Positions 16,394 through 25,267 of a DNA stretch of 64,000 nt are shown piece after piece. Under the pieces are notes generated by a model, which ran no database searches, was not told where the DNA came from, and saw only the letters and a program-made list of their open reading frames with translations. A program made the position numbers and the translations under genes. Source of the stretch: Pseudomonas gingeri (GTDB taxonomy: Bacteria > Pseudomonadota > Gammaproteobacteria > Pseudomonadales > Pseudomonadaceae); NCBI RefSeq assembly GCF_013385635.1, contig NZ_JACAPR010000010.1, positions 558,001 through 622,000 of the forward strand. Direction: 5' to 3'. Positions within the stretch are counted from its first letter, which is position 1; every line of letters begins with the position of its first letter.

Positions 16394-19291
16394 ATGAGGG
16401 ATACCTTTCCAGTAGAACACGGTCTGTCCGCATCTGTGGCAGATGGGTTGGTCTACCGATCCGAGGGGGCGATTTCCCTCACTGATGTTCAGTACCTCGC
16501 ATTGGAGTCTGGCGTGGCGCATGGACAAAGCATGCTGGTGGTTTCCCCTACCTCCACGGGAAAGACTCAAATTGGGCTCTGGGCTATTGCTGAAGGACTG
16601 CTCGCAGGGAATAAAACAGTTTATTTGGTGACCCATCGCGCACTGGCCAAGCAGAAATTTGAAGACTTCAAAACGTTGTTGTTGGACAGATATTTGGAGA
16701 GCGATGGTGCTTCCATGGTTATTGCCACGGGGGACTACGTCGAAGATGCCACGGGGCAGTATTCTGCGGCACCTCTTAGTGCTCCCCTGGTAATTGCTAC
16801 ATATGAAAAATATTTAGCGCTACTGTCGGCATCTGGGGTGCCGAAAAGCATGCAAAATACGATTGTCGTATGCGATGAAATTCAGCTGATGGGAGACGAA
16901 AACCGCGGGCAAAATGTTGAAGTCCTTTTAACACTTATGCGGAACGCGGGTTGGAAGCAGTTTGTAGGATTGTCAGCAGTGCTAAAAAGCAAGGACGCCC
17001 AGGACTTAGCGAACTGGCTGCGGGTTCAGCTTATTTTCGAGCAAAAGCGCGAGAAACATTTACGGTATGAATGTTGGATTGGCGATCAGGTTTATTCAGT
17101 AAGCAGTGCGAAGCCTGATGTGATGGAATCGGACAAGCGACTGCCTGCTGGAGTTAAAGCGGAAACGATTTCAGCTTTAACCTATTTACTTAAGCAAGAT
17201 AATCCACCGCTTCCAATAATAGTTTTTTGCATGAAAAAGCAAGATACTTATGATCTTGCTGAGGCTTTTGTAGCTTCGTACCACAAGGGTAAGCAAGGAC
17301 AGTTGTCGTTAGAGTTTGATACCTTGCCCGAAACTTCAGCTAACACTATGCTGGCGAAAATACTGGATCTCCGAGTAGCGAGTCATAACGCGGACTTGAC
17401 TGACGAGGAGCGAGGAGTAGTGGAGCGTTACTTGTCAGAAAATAAGCTGGATGTTGTATTTGCTACAAGTACTTTAGCAGCAGGTGTGAATTTCCCTCTA
17501 GGGGCAGCAGTATTTGCTAATTGGGAGCGTTGGGACGGCCAGCAAAGGCAGTATGTCGCAATAGATAGCGCAGAGTTCCACAACATGTCCGGGCGGGTCG
17601 GGCGCATGGGGTTTGAACATGCAGAAGGGCGTGTAATATATTTTAGTACCGGGCCGCAACGCGCATTAGCTACAAGTTATCTATCAATTGAGCAGCTTCC
17701 TGAAATCAAAGCACGAATTGTGCCTGCTAGGTTTGGTCAGCTTTCACTGCAACTGATATCTTCAGGGTTGTGCAACAACAGAACCGAACTTGAAGAGCTT
17801 GTTTGTACAACGTTCAGTGCGTTAAGAGAAGAAGATAACAACTTAACTGCATTTAAGACGTGGCCGAGTAAAGTCGGTGTTGCTCTGGCCGGGTTGATTG
17901 ATGCTGGCTTCGTCGTTGAAACATCTGGTGGGGACCTGAGCCCCACGCCAGTGGGGCGAGCGGTCGGGTTCAGTGGTTTGCTACCTGAAACTGGGGTGTT
18001 TTTAATCAACTTTCTGTCTAGGAAGTCACTTTATTTGGCAGAACTCATTGGGCATCTTGAATCGGCGGATCTCAAATCCAGGCTAGAGATGCTTATCTTT
18101 TCCGCATGCTTATCCAGCCCTGAGTTTCGTCCGAGAAATGGAGTTAAACCTACTCGGTTCCTGCCTTATCAGTTGAAAGATCCCATTTATGATGCGGAGC
18201 ACCTCGCAGATGACCTAATGGAATCAATTTGGCAAGTTGACCCAGTACCTACTAATGCGGCATGGTTGTGCCAGAAGTGGACTAGCGGTGTTGAGATTAG
18301 GGCAATTGAGCGTGAAGTTAAATCTCTGAGTGCTGGCGCTGTCAAAGAAATGAACAGAAACCTATCCTGGGTCCTACAGGGCTTAGCTGGAATAGCTATG
18401 TCCGCCGCCGATAAGCGTGTGCCGCCAGTTCTACGTCCGCCACAGTTAAGAGTGGATGATACTTTGCTGCGCTCGATATCCAAGCTAACGCGCTACATTC
18501 GAAGATTAGCATTCAGAGTCCAAGAGGGATTGCCGGACGACATTCTCTGGATGACAGGTGTATCTGCGGCGGGTAGTGCTTTAAAGCTGTATAGGCATGA
18601 AATTTTGCTCTTGAAGCAGCATGGAGTCACAACGCCGCAATTGCTTATGCTTGGCAGCCCTGAGGCGAACTCAGCAAGAATTTTAGCTTTTGTAAAATCT
18701 AAGCCTAATGCGCAAGCTAAAGCAAATTGGGTACGAGACGCTTGTCGAGATTGGAAAGTTGACCAGCGAAAGCGAATGTCTGTTAGGCATCTAAAACGAG
18801 CTAGCAGATGCGATAGTAAGGTTCTAATTGAGAACTATTATGAGGCAAAAGGTGATGCGTTTGAAGTGGCGTTTGAACAGGTGCTTGCTCAGCTAGGCGT
18901 AGCGTTTGAAAAATTAGATGACAAGACAAAAACTGGCGCGCCCGACTATCTAGTCAGATTCTTCGATTCGCCTACGTTTGTGGTCGAGCTAAAATCGAAA
19001 GAGGGAGATAAACTTGTCGACTACAATAAAGCGGTAGAGGTTTTAGCAGCTTCCGAAATTCATGGCTTTAGAGATTGTTTTTGCGTGACTCTTTGCCATC
19101 CCGGAGTAGATCCGAGTGTGCCACAACAAATTACATCCTGTGGCCGGTTAAGCGTAGTTGAAAGCGGGGATTTGGGTGAGGCTCTATTGCGATTGTGCGA
19201 GGGAAGCCTTACACAACAACAAGTGTGGCAGTGGCTCTGCACTCCTGGGCAAGCCGTCGCCGAAGACCTGCCATTTCGTTTATATAATTGA
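16394..19291 (+). CDS. Ski2-like SF2 helicase fused to a PD-(D/E)xK nuclease
   Basis: 965 residues. Superfamily 2 helicase core: motif I SPTSTGKT (about 52-58), motif II DEIQ (161-164), motif III GLSAVL, motif V FATSTLAAGVNFP (about 354), motif VI MSGRVGRMGF (about 396); the order and spacing resemble Ski2/Hel308/Brr2-type helicases. A long middle region follows, then near residues 848-867 GAPDYLVRFF...FVVELKSK, a PD-(D/E)xK nuclease site with an upstream acidic helix (GDAFEVAFEQ). ATG 16394 has AGGAG ten bases before it. Base composition is much AT-richer than neighbours, indicating transfer. Helicase plus nuclease in one AT-rich singleton gene suggests anti-phage or anti-plasmid defence; no exact named system is recognised. 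Repair is the alternative. Confidence 0.85.
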   Translation: MRDTFPVEHGLSASVADGLVYRSEGAISLTDVQYLALESGVAHGQSMLVVSPTSTGKTQIGLWAIAEGLLAGNKTVYLVTHRALAKQKFEDFKTLLLDRYLESDGASMVIATGDYVEDATGQYSAAPLSAPLVIATYEKYLALLSASGVPKSMQNTIVVCDEIQLMGDENRGQNVEVLLTLMRNAGWKQFVGLSAVLKSKDAQDLANWLRVQLIFEQKREKHLRYECWIGDQVYSVSSAKPDVMESDKRLPAGVKAETISALTYLLKQDNPPLPIIVFCMKKQDTYDLAEAFVASYHKGKQGQLSLEFDTLPETSANTMLAKILDLRVASHNADLTDEERGVVERYLSENKLDVVFATSTLAAGVNFPLGAAVFANWERWDGQQRQYVAIDSAEFHNMSGRVGRMGFEHAEGRVIYFSTGPQRALATSYLSIEQLPEIKARIVPARFGQLSLQLISSGLCNNRTELEELVCTTFSALREEDNNLTAFKTWPSKVGVALAGLIDAGFVVETSGGDLSPTPVGRAVGFSGLLPETGVFLINFLSRKSLYLAELIGHLESADLKSRLEMLIFSACLSSPEFRPRNGVKPTRFLPYQLKDPIYDAEHLADDLMESIWQVDPVPTNAAWLCQKWTSGVEIRAIEREVKSLSAGAVKEMNRNLSWVLQGLAGIAMSAADKRVPPVLRPPQLRVDDTLLRSISKLTRYIRRLAFRVQEGLPDDILWMTGVSAAGSALKLYRHEILLLKQHGVTTPQLLMLGSPEANSARILAFVKSKPNAQAKANWVRDACRDWKVDQRKRMSVRHLKRASRCDSKVLIENYYEAKGDAFEVAFEQVLAQLGVAFEKLDDKTKTGAPDYLVRFFDSPTFVVELKSKEGDKLVDYNKAVEVLAASEIHGFRDCFCVTLCHPGVDPSVPQQITSCGRLSVVESGDLGEALLRLCEGSLTQQQVWQWLCTPGQAVAEDLPFRLYN

Positions 19292-19778
19292 TTAGTATCT
19301 AAGAGAAACTTGTGAGACCTATAGCCCTGCTATTTCTAGTAGGGCTGAAGGCTTTATATCTAGTGCTTCGGCGATCTTGATGACGCTCAAGATTTTTATG
19401 AATCGCCCATGGTTTCGTGGACATATCCGACTGACTGCTTATGGCCGATCGCTGCCTCTCGCGAGGGCCACAAACGACCCATTGCGGACATTCGAAAACG
19501 CCAAAGATTGTATCTCCTCAACTTCGATATGCTGTATATCCTTCCAAGCCTTGAGGGAGTCGAAGTCAATGACTTCCAAAAAACTTATATTGGCGCAGTA
19601 AGAGCATAGTGATACAGTCAAACAAATCTCTTGACGCTTTTGGTTCCGAATGGCACCTCTGAATGGCGACATTGGCCGGCGACGGCATTCGCTGCGTGTA
19701 GGCAATTTGGCTAGAGACTATTTACGCTGGAAGGGCGTGACCTGTATATTTCGAATTTTATAAAAGCACGAGGGAAAT
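19292..19778. other. Gene-free AT-rich spacer with gene relics
   Basis: 487 bases between the helicase and the interrupted membrane gene. It contains the tail of an XRE-type regulator on the minus strand (19319-19400) and a degenerate copy of the island-border repeat (19430-19500). No intact open frame here is credible. Confidence 0.5.
19319..19400 (-). pseudogene. C-terminal remnant of an XRE/HTH_3 regulator
   Basis: On the minus strand the last 25 codons before a TAG read VIKIAEALDIKPSALLEIAG, the characteristic end of a Cro/C1-type helix-turn-helix domain. Upstream the frame degenerates and no helix-turn-helix is left, so only the tail survives. Such regulators commonly accompany mobile or defence cassettes. 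Confidence 0.55.
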
Positions 19779-20548
19779 GTGAAAATATTTCGTCAGTTAC
19801 TGAGGGAGTTCTGGATACCATTTTTGATTTCTTCGGCGTGGACCGCCTATTCTACGTGGGGCGGAGGTGCAGATGTTAAGAAAATAGTATCTATTTTTGG
19901 ACCCACCTTTTTTTGATCAGTTGGATCGTGGGGCAAGTTTTTAGAGTTAGAAAGCAGGCTGGTGTAGAGAGTAGCTTTAACAATGTTGAACACCGTCTGG
20001 AAAAACTCACAGATAGCCTGGAGCGTAATGTCAGAACGATGGTCGGCCATATAAATGGAGGCGATAGCTTCTGTTACCTAATGCCGAATGGGAAACATGA
20101 ACAAAAGGGTGCAAGTTTTGTTTTAAGGCATTGTGGAGAGTTTCCATTATTTAATTTGAAAGTTCGAATTGTTGACATTGATGCTCTGAGGCAGGGTGTG
20201 ACCGCGGAACACTCTTTTGTTATTGATGAGTTTTCAGTGACGGGCTTTCAGCTACTTGATACTCCCCATTTTTCGAAGTCCAGAGCGCTTAACATATTCT
20301 ATCATTCAAGAAGTGGGAGGGTTGTTCAAGAGGTTAGATTTGCGCAGGTCAATGATCAGAGTTCTTACGCCTATCATATTACACGTGACGGTGAGGTGTT
20401 GGCTCAATTTTTACCCGAAGGCTTTGAGTTAGACGAGGAGGATAAAAAGTCATGGCTTGAAACCACGGGAGTTAGCGGGCCTCAGGCACATTGGACATTA
20501 GAATATGCGTTCATTGATTTAATGAACGCGAAAGCAGCTTCTCGATGA
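19779..20548 (+). CDS. Two-helix membrane-anchored protein interrupted by a T-run frameshift
   Basis: Two frames together make one protein. A GTG at 19779 with GAGGGA upstream opens 45 codons (MKIFRQLLREFWIPFLISSA...), with one membrane helix and the start of a second, and ends at TGA 19914-19916 right after seven Ts. The next frame, open from 19913 to 20548, continues the second helix (LISWIVGQVFRVRKQ) and about 200 soluble residues. One extra T (T8) would join them into a protein of about 255 residues with two N-terminal helices and a cytoplasmic domain, an architecture I recall from hypothetical Pseudomonas proteins. It may be a pseudogene, a sequencing indel or a slippage-controlled gene. 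Function unknown. AT-rich like the helicase gene. Confidence 0.6.
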
Positions 20549-20584
20549 AGATTGTAGCGTTCTAGCTCAACCCTGATCGCGTAG

Positions 20585-20650
20585 TGATCTGATGACCGCT
20601 TCTGGCCGAAAGCTGCCGCCCGGTCAATGCGTGTCACCGATCGAGCGGCA
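20585..20650 (+). repeat. Non-coding island-border repeat, right copy
   Basis: GATGACCGCTTCTGGCCGAA followed by AGCTGCCGCCCGG matches the reverse complement of the 16065-16135 copy in its core (GAC..G.TTCTGGCCG..AGC). It marks the return to GC-rich core sequence. Confidence 0.45.
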
Positions 20651-20674
20651 AGCCGGGTCGGAAGTCAGCCTCGC

Positions 20675-21544
20675 CTATTTCAACGGAACGTAAATATCCG
20701 TTTGCCATTGATCCTGCGGCGTTTCGGGAAAGACGCTCAGGTAATGGAAGAACAACGGATGATCCCGAAGCTCTTCTTTACTGGAGGGAAGCCAGTCGCG
20801 GTAAAGCGGGTAGATGGTTTCTCCGATGTAGTCAGGTGAACCCGTATGGCGAATCACGGCACAGCGCCCTGCGGGGATGATCCGTTCATGCACACCGAGT
20901 TCATTGGGCAGTACGGCCTCCTTTATCTCGCCGCAAATCGCGAACCGAAAGTCCTCCGCGGGCGTGGTATCGGGATTGTCGTAGGGGATGCCAAAGGAGC
21001 GGCTCAGGGCCACCGGCGACTGGCCGCTCCGCATGCGCCATTGACGGAAAAGATTGACGCTTTCACTGACGAGGCCGGGAGCCCCGTGATGTTCAAGCGC
21101 TGCCACGCGGGTTTCGGCGAACTCCACGATACGTATCTGCATGGTGATACTCCTGGAAAAGTGAGGGACAACGAATACCGCACTCCAGAGCTGCCAGTTC
21201 GGTGCCTTTGCGAACGCACTCGGCGCCATGCCGAAGGCTCGCTTGAACGCCCTTGAAAAGGCCTCGGGGCTTTCGAAGCCAGCACTGAGTGCTGTCTCCA
21301 GAACGGACTGATCAGGTGAGCCAACCAATTGGTGCGCGGCGCGCCGAAGCCTCATCAACTGCACATACTGTGCAACCGGAACGCCGACATACGCCGTGAA
21401 CTGTCGATGAAAATGGAACGCCGAGAAGTTGGCGATCCGGCTCAATGCATTCACCGACAGATCGCCTTCGAGGTACGTATCGATGTAGGCGAGCACGGCG
21501 TCGAATCGTTTTGCATAGGCATGGCTGCTGCTTAAGTCAGTCAC
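20675..21544 (-). CDS. AraC-family regulator with GyrI-like effector domain
   Basis: 289 residues, starting at a GTG with AGGAG ten bases upstream. The DNA-binding domain is N-terminal (VNALSRIANFSAFHFHRQF and ALSAGFESPEAFSRAFKRAFG), followed by a GyrI/SbmC-like ligand-binding domain (about 135-289; MQIRIVEFAETRVAALEHHG start, YPLYRDWLP). This Rob/BmrR-like layout binds amphipathic drugs in known relatives. No adjacent target gene is obvious, so the regulon is unknown. Confidence 0.87.
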   Translation of the reverse strand: MTDLSSSHAYAKRFDAVLAYIDTYLEGDLSVNALSRIANFSAFHFHRQFTAYVGVPVAQYVQLMRLRRAAHQLVGSPDQSVLETALSAGFESPEAFSRAFKRAFGMAPSAFAKAPNWQLWSAVFVVPHFSRSITMQIRIVEFAETRVAALEHHGAPGLVSESVNLFRQWRMRSGQSPVALSRSFGIPYDNPDTTPAEDFRFAICGEIKEAVLPNELGVHERIIPAGRCAVIRHTGSPDYIGETIYPLYRDWLPSSKEELRDHPLFFHYLSVFPETPQDQWQTDIYVPLK

Positions 21545-21768
21545 CGAACGAAAACTCCTGAAGATGCGGTGAGCAATAGCATCCGCCTTTGCGCCCTCGA
21601 TGTTCCTAGCCGGGTTTGCTCTGATTGGGTTTGGCCTCGCAGTGGAGAGCTGCCGCTTCGCTCACTGGGCAGGGGCCAATCTGTTGCGTCGACCGGTTGA
21701 ATCCACAACCCCAAGCAGACACTCACGGACGCTGTATCTAGAGCGACAGGTCTGAACGGGGAGTGCTA

Positions 21769-22686
21769 TTAACGAACCGCGCTGATGCCTTCCAGCGTCG
21801 AGAAAGAAGTATCTTTCGCCGTCAGTAAAAAGTCTTGCATGTATGGCGTTGCCAGCATGTCTGAACGCACCGCAGCGAACAGAGTCGGAAACAATCCGCT
21901 GTCGCCCAGGCGCCGCGCTGTGACATAACCACGAGACGTGTATTCGTATAGCGCCCAGTTCGGCAAGCAGCAAACGCCCCTACCTGATGCCACTAATTGC
22001 ATCATCATCACGGTCATCTCTGACGTTCGAACGTTGAGTGGCTCGACATCGGCTGGATCGAGGAAGCGTGTGAAGATATCCAGGCGGTCCCGTTCGATGG
22101 GGTAGGTGATCAGCGTGAAGGGTTTCAAGTCGATTGGCAGAATGACGTTTTTTCCAACCAGTGGATGGTGATTATCTACTGCCAGTAATGCTTCATAGGC
22201 AAACAGCGGCACGTAGGTAATGCCGTTCAGGTTGATTGGATCGGATGTTACGACCAGATCCAGATCCCCACGAGCCAGTGCAGGTAGTGGTGCGAAAGAA
22301 AACCCTGATGCCAGATCCATCTCTACCTCGGGCCATGAGGTCCTGAAGGCGTCGATGGCTGGCATTAACCACTGAAAGCAGCTGTGGCACTCAATAGCCA
22401 TGTGCAAACGTCCAGCTGAGCCCCCCGCTAGCCGGCTGAAATCGCGTTCGGCTTCCCTCAGCAATGGCAGGACTTCGTCAGCCAGTCTCAGCAATCTCAG
22501 GCCCGCGCAGGTAAAGCGCATCGGCTTTGATTTGCGCGTGAACAATGTCATTCCCATCCGCTCTTCCAACTCCTTCATCTGATGGGAAATGGCTGACTGA
22601 GTAAGATTCAGGCGCTCAGCCGTTTCAACCAGGCTGCTGGTGTCACGCATGGCTTGAACGGTTTTAAGATGACGAATATCGATCAT
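21769..22686 (-). CDS. metR: LysR-type regulator MetR
   Basis: 305 residues. HTH near the N terminus (DTSSLVETAERLNLTQSAIS) and a cofactor domain. The stretch AIECHSCFQWLMPAIDAF corresponds closely to E. coli MetR, as does the LVVTSDPIN region and the YPIERDRLDIF segment. MetR senses homocysteine and activates methionine-synthesis genes at TGAA-N5-TTCA sites. It lies divergent to the mesX-mesD set, with a MetR-like site in between, so it most likely controls these genes. Confidence 0.88.
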   Translation of the reverse strand: MIDIRHLKTVQAMRDTSSLVETAERLNLTQSAISHQMKELEERMGMTLFTRKSKPMRFTCAGLRLLRLADEVLPLLREAERDFSRLAGGSAGRLHMAIECHSCFQWLMPAIDAFRTSWPEVEMDLASGFSFAPLPALARGDLDLVVTSDPINLNGITYVPLFAYEALLAVDNHHPLVGKNVILPIDLKPFTLITYPIERDRLDIFTRFLDPADVEPLNVRTSEMTVMMMQLVASGRGVCCLPNWALYEYTSRGYVTARRLGDSGLFPTLFAAVRSDMLATPYMQDFLLTAKDTSFSTLEGISAVR

Positions 22687-22746
22687 GATTATGAATAAAA
22701 TTTGAGTTGAGAGGTATTAGGATTAGTTTGTCTCACCATAGATCAA

Positions 22747-23034
22747 TTGACGACAATGGGTCCAGCGAAAGGCATGGAGCCTGAGTGCTGCGTGCGTTGC
22801 ACCCTGTGCTTTGAGATGCGTTTCGAGCGTACGGCCCTGTACGCCCTCGAACATGGCTTCAGCGTCATCAGCAGTTCGCTGGGGATTTCTCGTTGGAAAG
22901 ACATGAAACAGATCACCGATAGCGGTATCCGCAGCGCACGGAAATACCCCGGCGTCACTGATTGGGATTACAACTGGCGCAAGAGTGGTGGCGTCGCTCG
23001 TGATCGAAGCGGTCAAGCAGATCCGCCATCATGA
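22747..23034 (+). pseudogene. queH: Fragment of a queH-type epoxyqueuosine reductase gene
   Basis: Codons from about 22759 to 22992 match the centre of QueH (formerly DUF208): [20 protein letters not shown], then [12 protein letters not shown] and [14 protein letters not shown]. The N-terminal cysteine motif region and the C-terminal part (RERFYQQEYCGC in intact homologues as I recall) are missing. After NWRKSGG a different frame gives a tail [18 protein letters not shown] ending in TAA at about 23044, which looks like the end of an unrelated gene. This is a recombination scar rather than a functional gene. Confidence 0.65.
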
Positions 23035-23052
23035 GCGCGACTAATGTTTTTT

Positions 23053-23065
23053 TGAAATCAATTCG
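23053..23065. promoter_or_regulatory. Candidate MetR-binding site
   Basis: TGAA-ATCAA-TTCG, one mismatch from the TGAA-N5-TTCA MetR consensus, just upstream of the proposed -35 of mesX. Confidence 0.5.
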
Positions 23066-23068
23066 TTT

Positions 23069-23096
23069 TTGTTCATACAGCCTCCCTGCTTAAAAT
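23069..23096 (+). promoter_or_regulatory. Candidate promoter of the mesX-mesD operon
   Basis: TTGTTC (23069-23074) and TAAAAT (23091-23096) with 16-base spacing, about 120 bases before mesX and directly downstream of the MetR-like site. Confidence 0.45.
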
Positions 23097-23216
23097 GCGC
23101 GCAGCTCTTCACAGTGGTCGATCTACAGGCTGCCGAGTGAAGGAACAGAAAGTTGATCAAAGCTGAAAGAAGCAAGACGCCAGTTCAGCTTTGTCGAAAT
23201 ACAGGTGCGGGTCACG

Positions 23217-24200
23217 ATGAAAAACGAATTCACATTTGCTATCAAGAGCATTTGTTTCGATGAGAACTATTGTCCGTCGGACAAGACGCGGATTACCACC
23301 AACTTTGCCAATCTGGCGCGAGGAGAGAGTCGTCAGGAGAATTTGCGTAACACCCTGAAGATGATCGACAACCGCTTCAACACTCTGGCGCATTGGGACA
23401 ATCCTGAAGGTGATCGTTACACGGTCGAGCTGGAAATCATTTCCGCTGAAATGACTATCGATGCGCATCTCAGTGGTAATGCCATCCCGTTGATCGAGGT
23501 GTTGAAAACCACCATCGTTGACAGGAAAACCAACGAGCGCATCGAGGGCATTGTTGGAAACAACTTCTCCTCCTATGTGCGGGATTACGATTTCAGTGTC
23601 GTGTTGCTGGAGCACAACAAGAATCAGACCGGGTTCAGTACGCCAGACGGTTTCGGCGACCTGCACGGCAAGCTGTTCAAATGCTTCGTCAACTCGGACG
23701 CCTACAGAGAGCACTTCAAAAAGCCACCTGTCATCTGCCTGAGCGTTTCGAGCAGCAGAACTTACCAGCGCACCGAGAACCAGCATCCTGTACTGGGTGT
23801 TGAATATCAGCAGGATGAATATTCCCTGACGGATGAATATTTCAAAAAGATGGGCTTGAAGGTCCGCTATTTCATGCCGCCGAACAGTGCAGCGCCGTTG
23901 GCTTTCTATTTCTCCGGCGATTTGCTCGATGATTACAGCAATCTTGAGCTGATCGGTACGATCAGCACGATGGACACTTTCCAGAAGATCTATCGCCCCG
24001 AGATTTACAACGCGAATTCCGCGGCAGGGAAAGTCTATCAGCCCAGCTTGAAACACCAGGACTACTCGTTGACTCGAATCGTGTACGACCGAGATGAGCG
24101 CAGTCGTCTGGCTGTTGAGCAAGGGAAGTTTGCTGGAGAGCACTTCATCAAGCCTTATCAGATCATTCTTGAGCAATGGTCTGCCAGTTACGCTCTTTGA
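23217..24200 (+). CDS. mesX: MesX (DUF1852) partner of folate-independent methionine synthase
   Basis: 327 residues from ATG 23217; a GTG 12 bases earlier is possible. The start FTFAIKSICFDENYCPSDKT and general sequence match the DUF1852 family, which is found almost only next to short MetE-like proteins. Published genetic work named such proteins MesX and showed that they are needed, with oxygen, for MesD-type methionine synthases; the methyl donor was unresolved to my knowledge. No signal peptide or membrane segment. Followed by mesD after 30 bases and a flavin reductase gene, all on one strand, so a three-gene operon is likely. Confidence 0.85.
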   Translation: MKNEFTFAIKSICFDENYCPSDKTRITTNFANLARGESRQENLRNTLKMIDNRFNTLAHWDNPEGDRYTVELEIISAEMTIDAHLSGNAIPLIEVLKTTIVDRKTNERIEGIVGNNFSSYVRDYDFSVVLLEHNKNQTGFSTPDGFGDLHGKLFKCFVNSDAYREHFKKPPVICLSVSSSRTYQRTENQHPVLGVEYQQDEYSLTDEYFKKMGLKVRYFMPPNSAAPLAFYFSGDLLDDYSNLELIGTISTMDTFQKIYRPEIYNANSAAGKVYQPSLKHQDYSLTRIVYDRDERSRLAVEQGKFAGEHFIKPYQIILEQWSASYAL

Positions 24201-24230
24201 GTCATTGAAAATACAAGGTTTTAATCGGCT

Positions 24231-25259
24231 ATGAAAAAACTGTTACCGACTTCAACTGCTGGCAGCTTGCCTAAACCTTCCTGGCTAGCACAGCCTGAAA
24301 CCCTCTGGTCGCCCTGGAAATTGCAGGATGAAGGGTTGATCGAGGGCAAACAGGATGCATTGCGCCTGGCGCTGCAAGAGCAGCAGCACGCTGGCATCGA
24401 TATCGTCAGTGACGGCGAACAGACGCGTCAGCACTTTGTGACCACATTTATCGAGCACCTCGAAGGGGTCGATTTCGAAAAGCGCGAAACCGTCAGGATT
24501 CGTGATCGCTACGATGCCAGCGTACCCACGGTGGTGGGGGCTGTTGCCCGCAAGAAGCCAGTTTTTGTAGAAGACGCGAAGTTCCTGCGTCAACAAACCG
24601 GGCAACCGATCAAATGGGCTCTGCCAGGCCCCATGACCATGATCGACACGCTCTTTGATGCCCACTACAAGAGTCGTGAAAAGCTGGCTTGGGAGTTCGC
24701 CAAGATCCTCAACCAGGAGGCCAGGGAACTCGAAGCTGCTGGCGTCGACATCATTCAATTCGATGAACCTGCATTCAATGTGTTCTTCGATGAGGTGAAC
24801 GAGTGGGGCGTTGCCACCCTGGAACGGGCCATCGAAGGACTCAAATGCGAAACGGCGGTGCATATCTGTTACGGCTACGGCATCAAGGCCAACACCGACT
24901 GGAAAAAGACCTTGGGTTCAGAATGGCGCCAGTATGAAGAGGCGTTCCCCAAGTTGCAGAAATCAAGCATCGATATCGTCTCGCTGGAGTGCCATAACTC
25001 CCACGTTCCAATGGATCTGATCGAACTCATTCGCGGCAAGAAAGTGATGGTCGGTGCCATCGACGTGGCAAACCATACCATTGAGACGCCTGAGGAAGTG
25101 GCCAATACCCTGCGCAAGGCACTTCAGTTCGTCGATGCCGACAAGCTCTATCCATGCACCAACTGCGGCATGGCGCCATTGCCTCGCCAGGTAGCAAGGG
25201 GCAAGTTGAATGCGTTGAGCGCCGGTGCAGAGATCATCCGCAAAGAGCTGTCGAACTAG
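24231..25259 (+). CDS. mesD: MesD-type core methionine synthase (MetE C-terminal domain only)
   Basis: 342 residues, only the catalytic barrel of cobalamin-independent methionine synthase; the folate-binding N-terminal half of MetE is absent. It opens with LLPTSTAGSLPKP, and zinc ligands are preserved: H and C in AVHICYGYG, E in SLECHN, and C in YPCTNCGMAPLP. It transfers a methyl group to homocysteine from a donor other than methyl-tetrahydrofolate triglutamate. Adjacent mesX and a flavin reductase and divergent metR all fit methionine synthesis in the cytoplasm. Confidence 0.87.
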   Translation: MKKLLPTSTAGSLPKPSWLAQPETLWSPWKLQDEGLIEGKQDALRLALQEQQHAGIDIVSDGEQTRQHFVTTFIEHLEGVDFEKRETVRIRDRYDASVPTVVGAVARKKPVFVEDAKFLRQQTGQPIKWALPGPMTMIDTLFDAHYKSREKLAWEFAKILNQEARELEAAGVDIIQFDEPAFNVFFDEVNEWGVATLERAIEGLKCETAVHICYGYGIKANTDWKKTLGSEWRQYEEAFPKLQKSSIDIVSLECHNSHVPMDLIELIRGKKVMVGAIDVANHTIETPEEVANTLRKALQFVDADKLYPCTNCGMAPLPRQVARGKLNALSAGAEIIRKELSN

Positions 25260-25267
25260 GATTTAGC

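Larger units (their letters stand above)
22687..23216. other. metR-mesX intergenic region with regulatory sites and gene fragments
   Basis: 530 bases. Holds a queH fragment (22747-22992), the short coding tail of another gene up to about 23044, a MetR-like site (23053-23065) and a candidate promoter (23069-23096). No intact gene. Confidence 0.6.
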
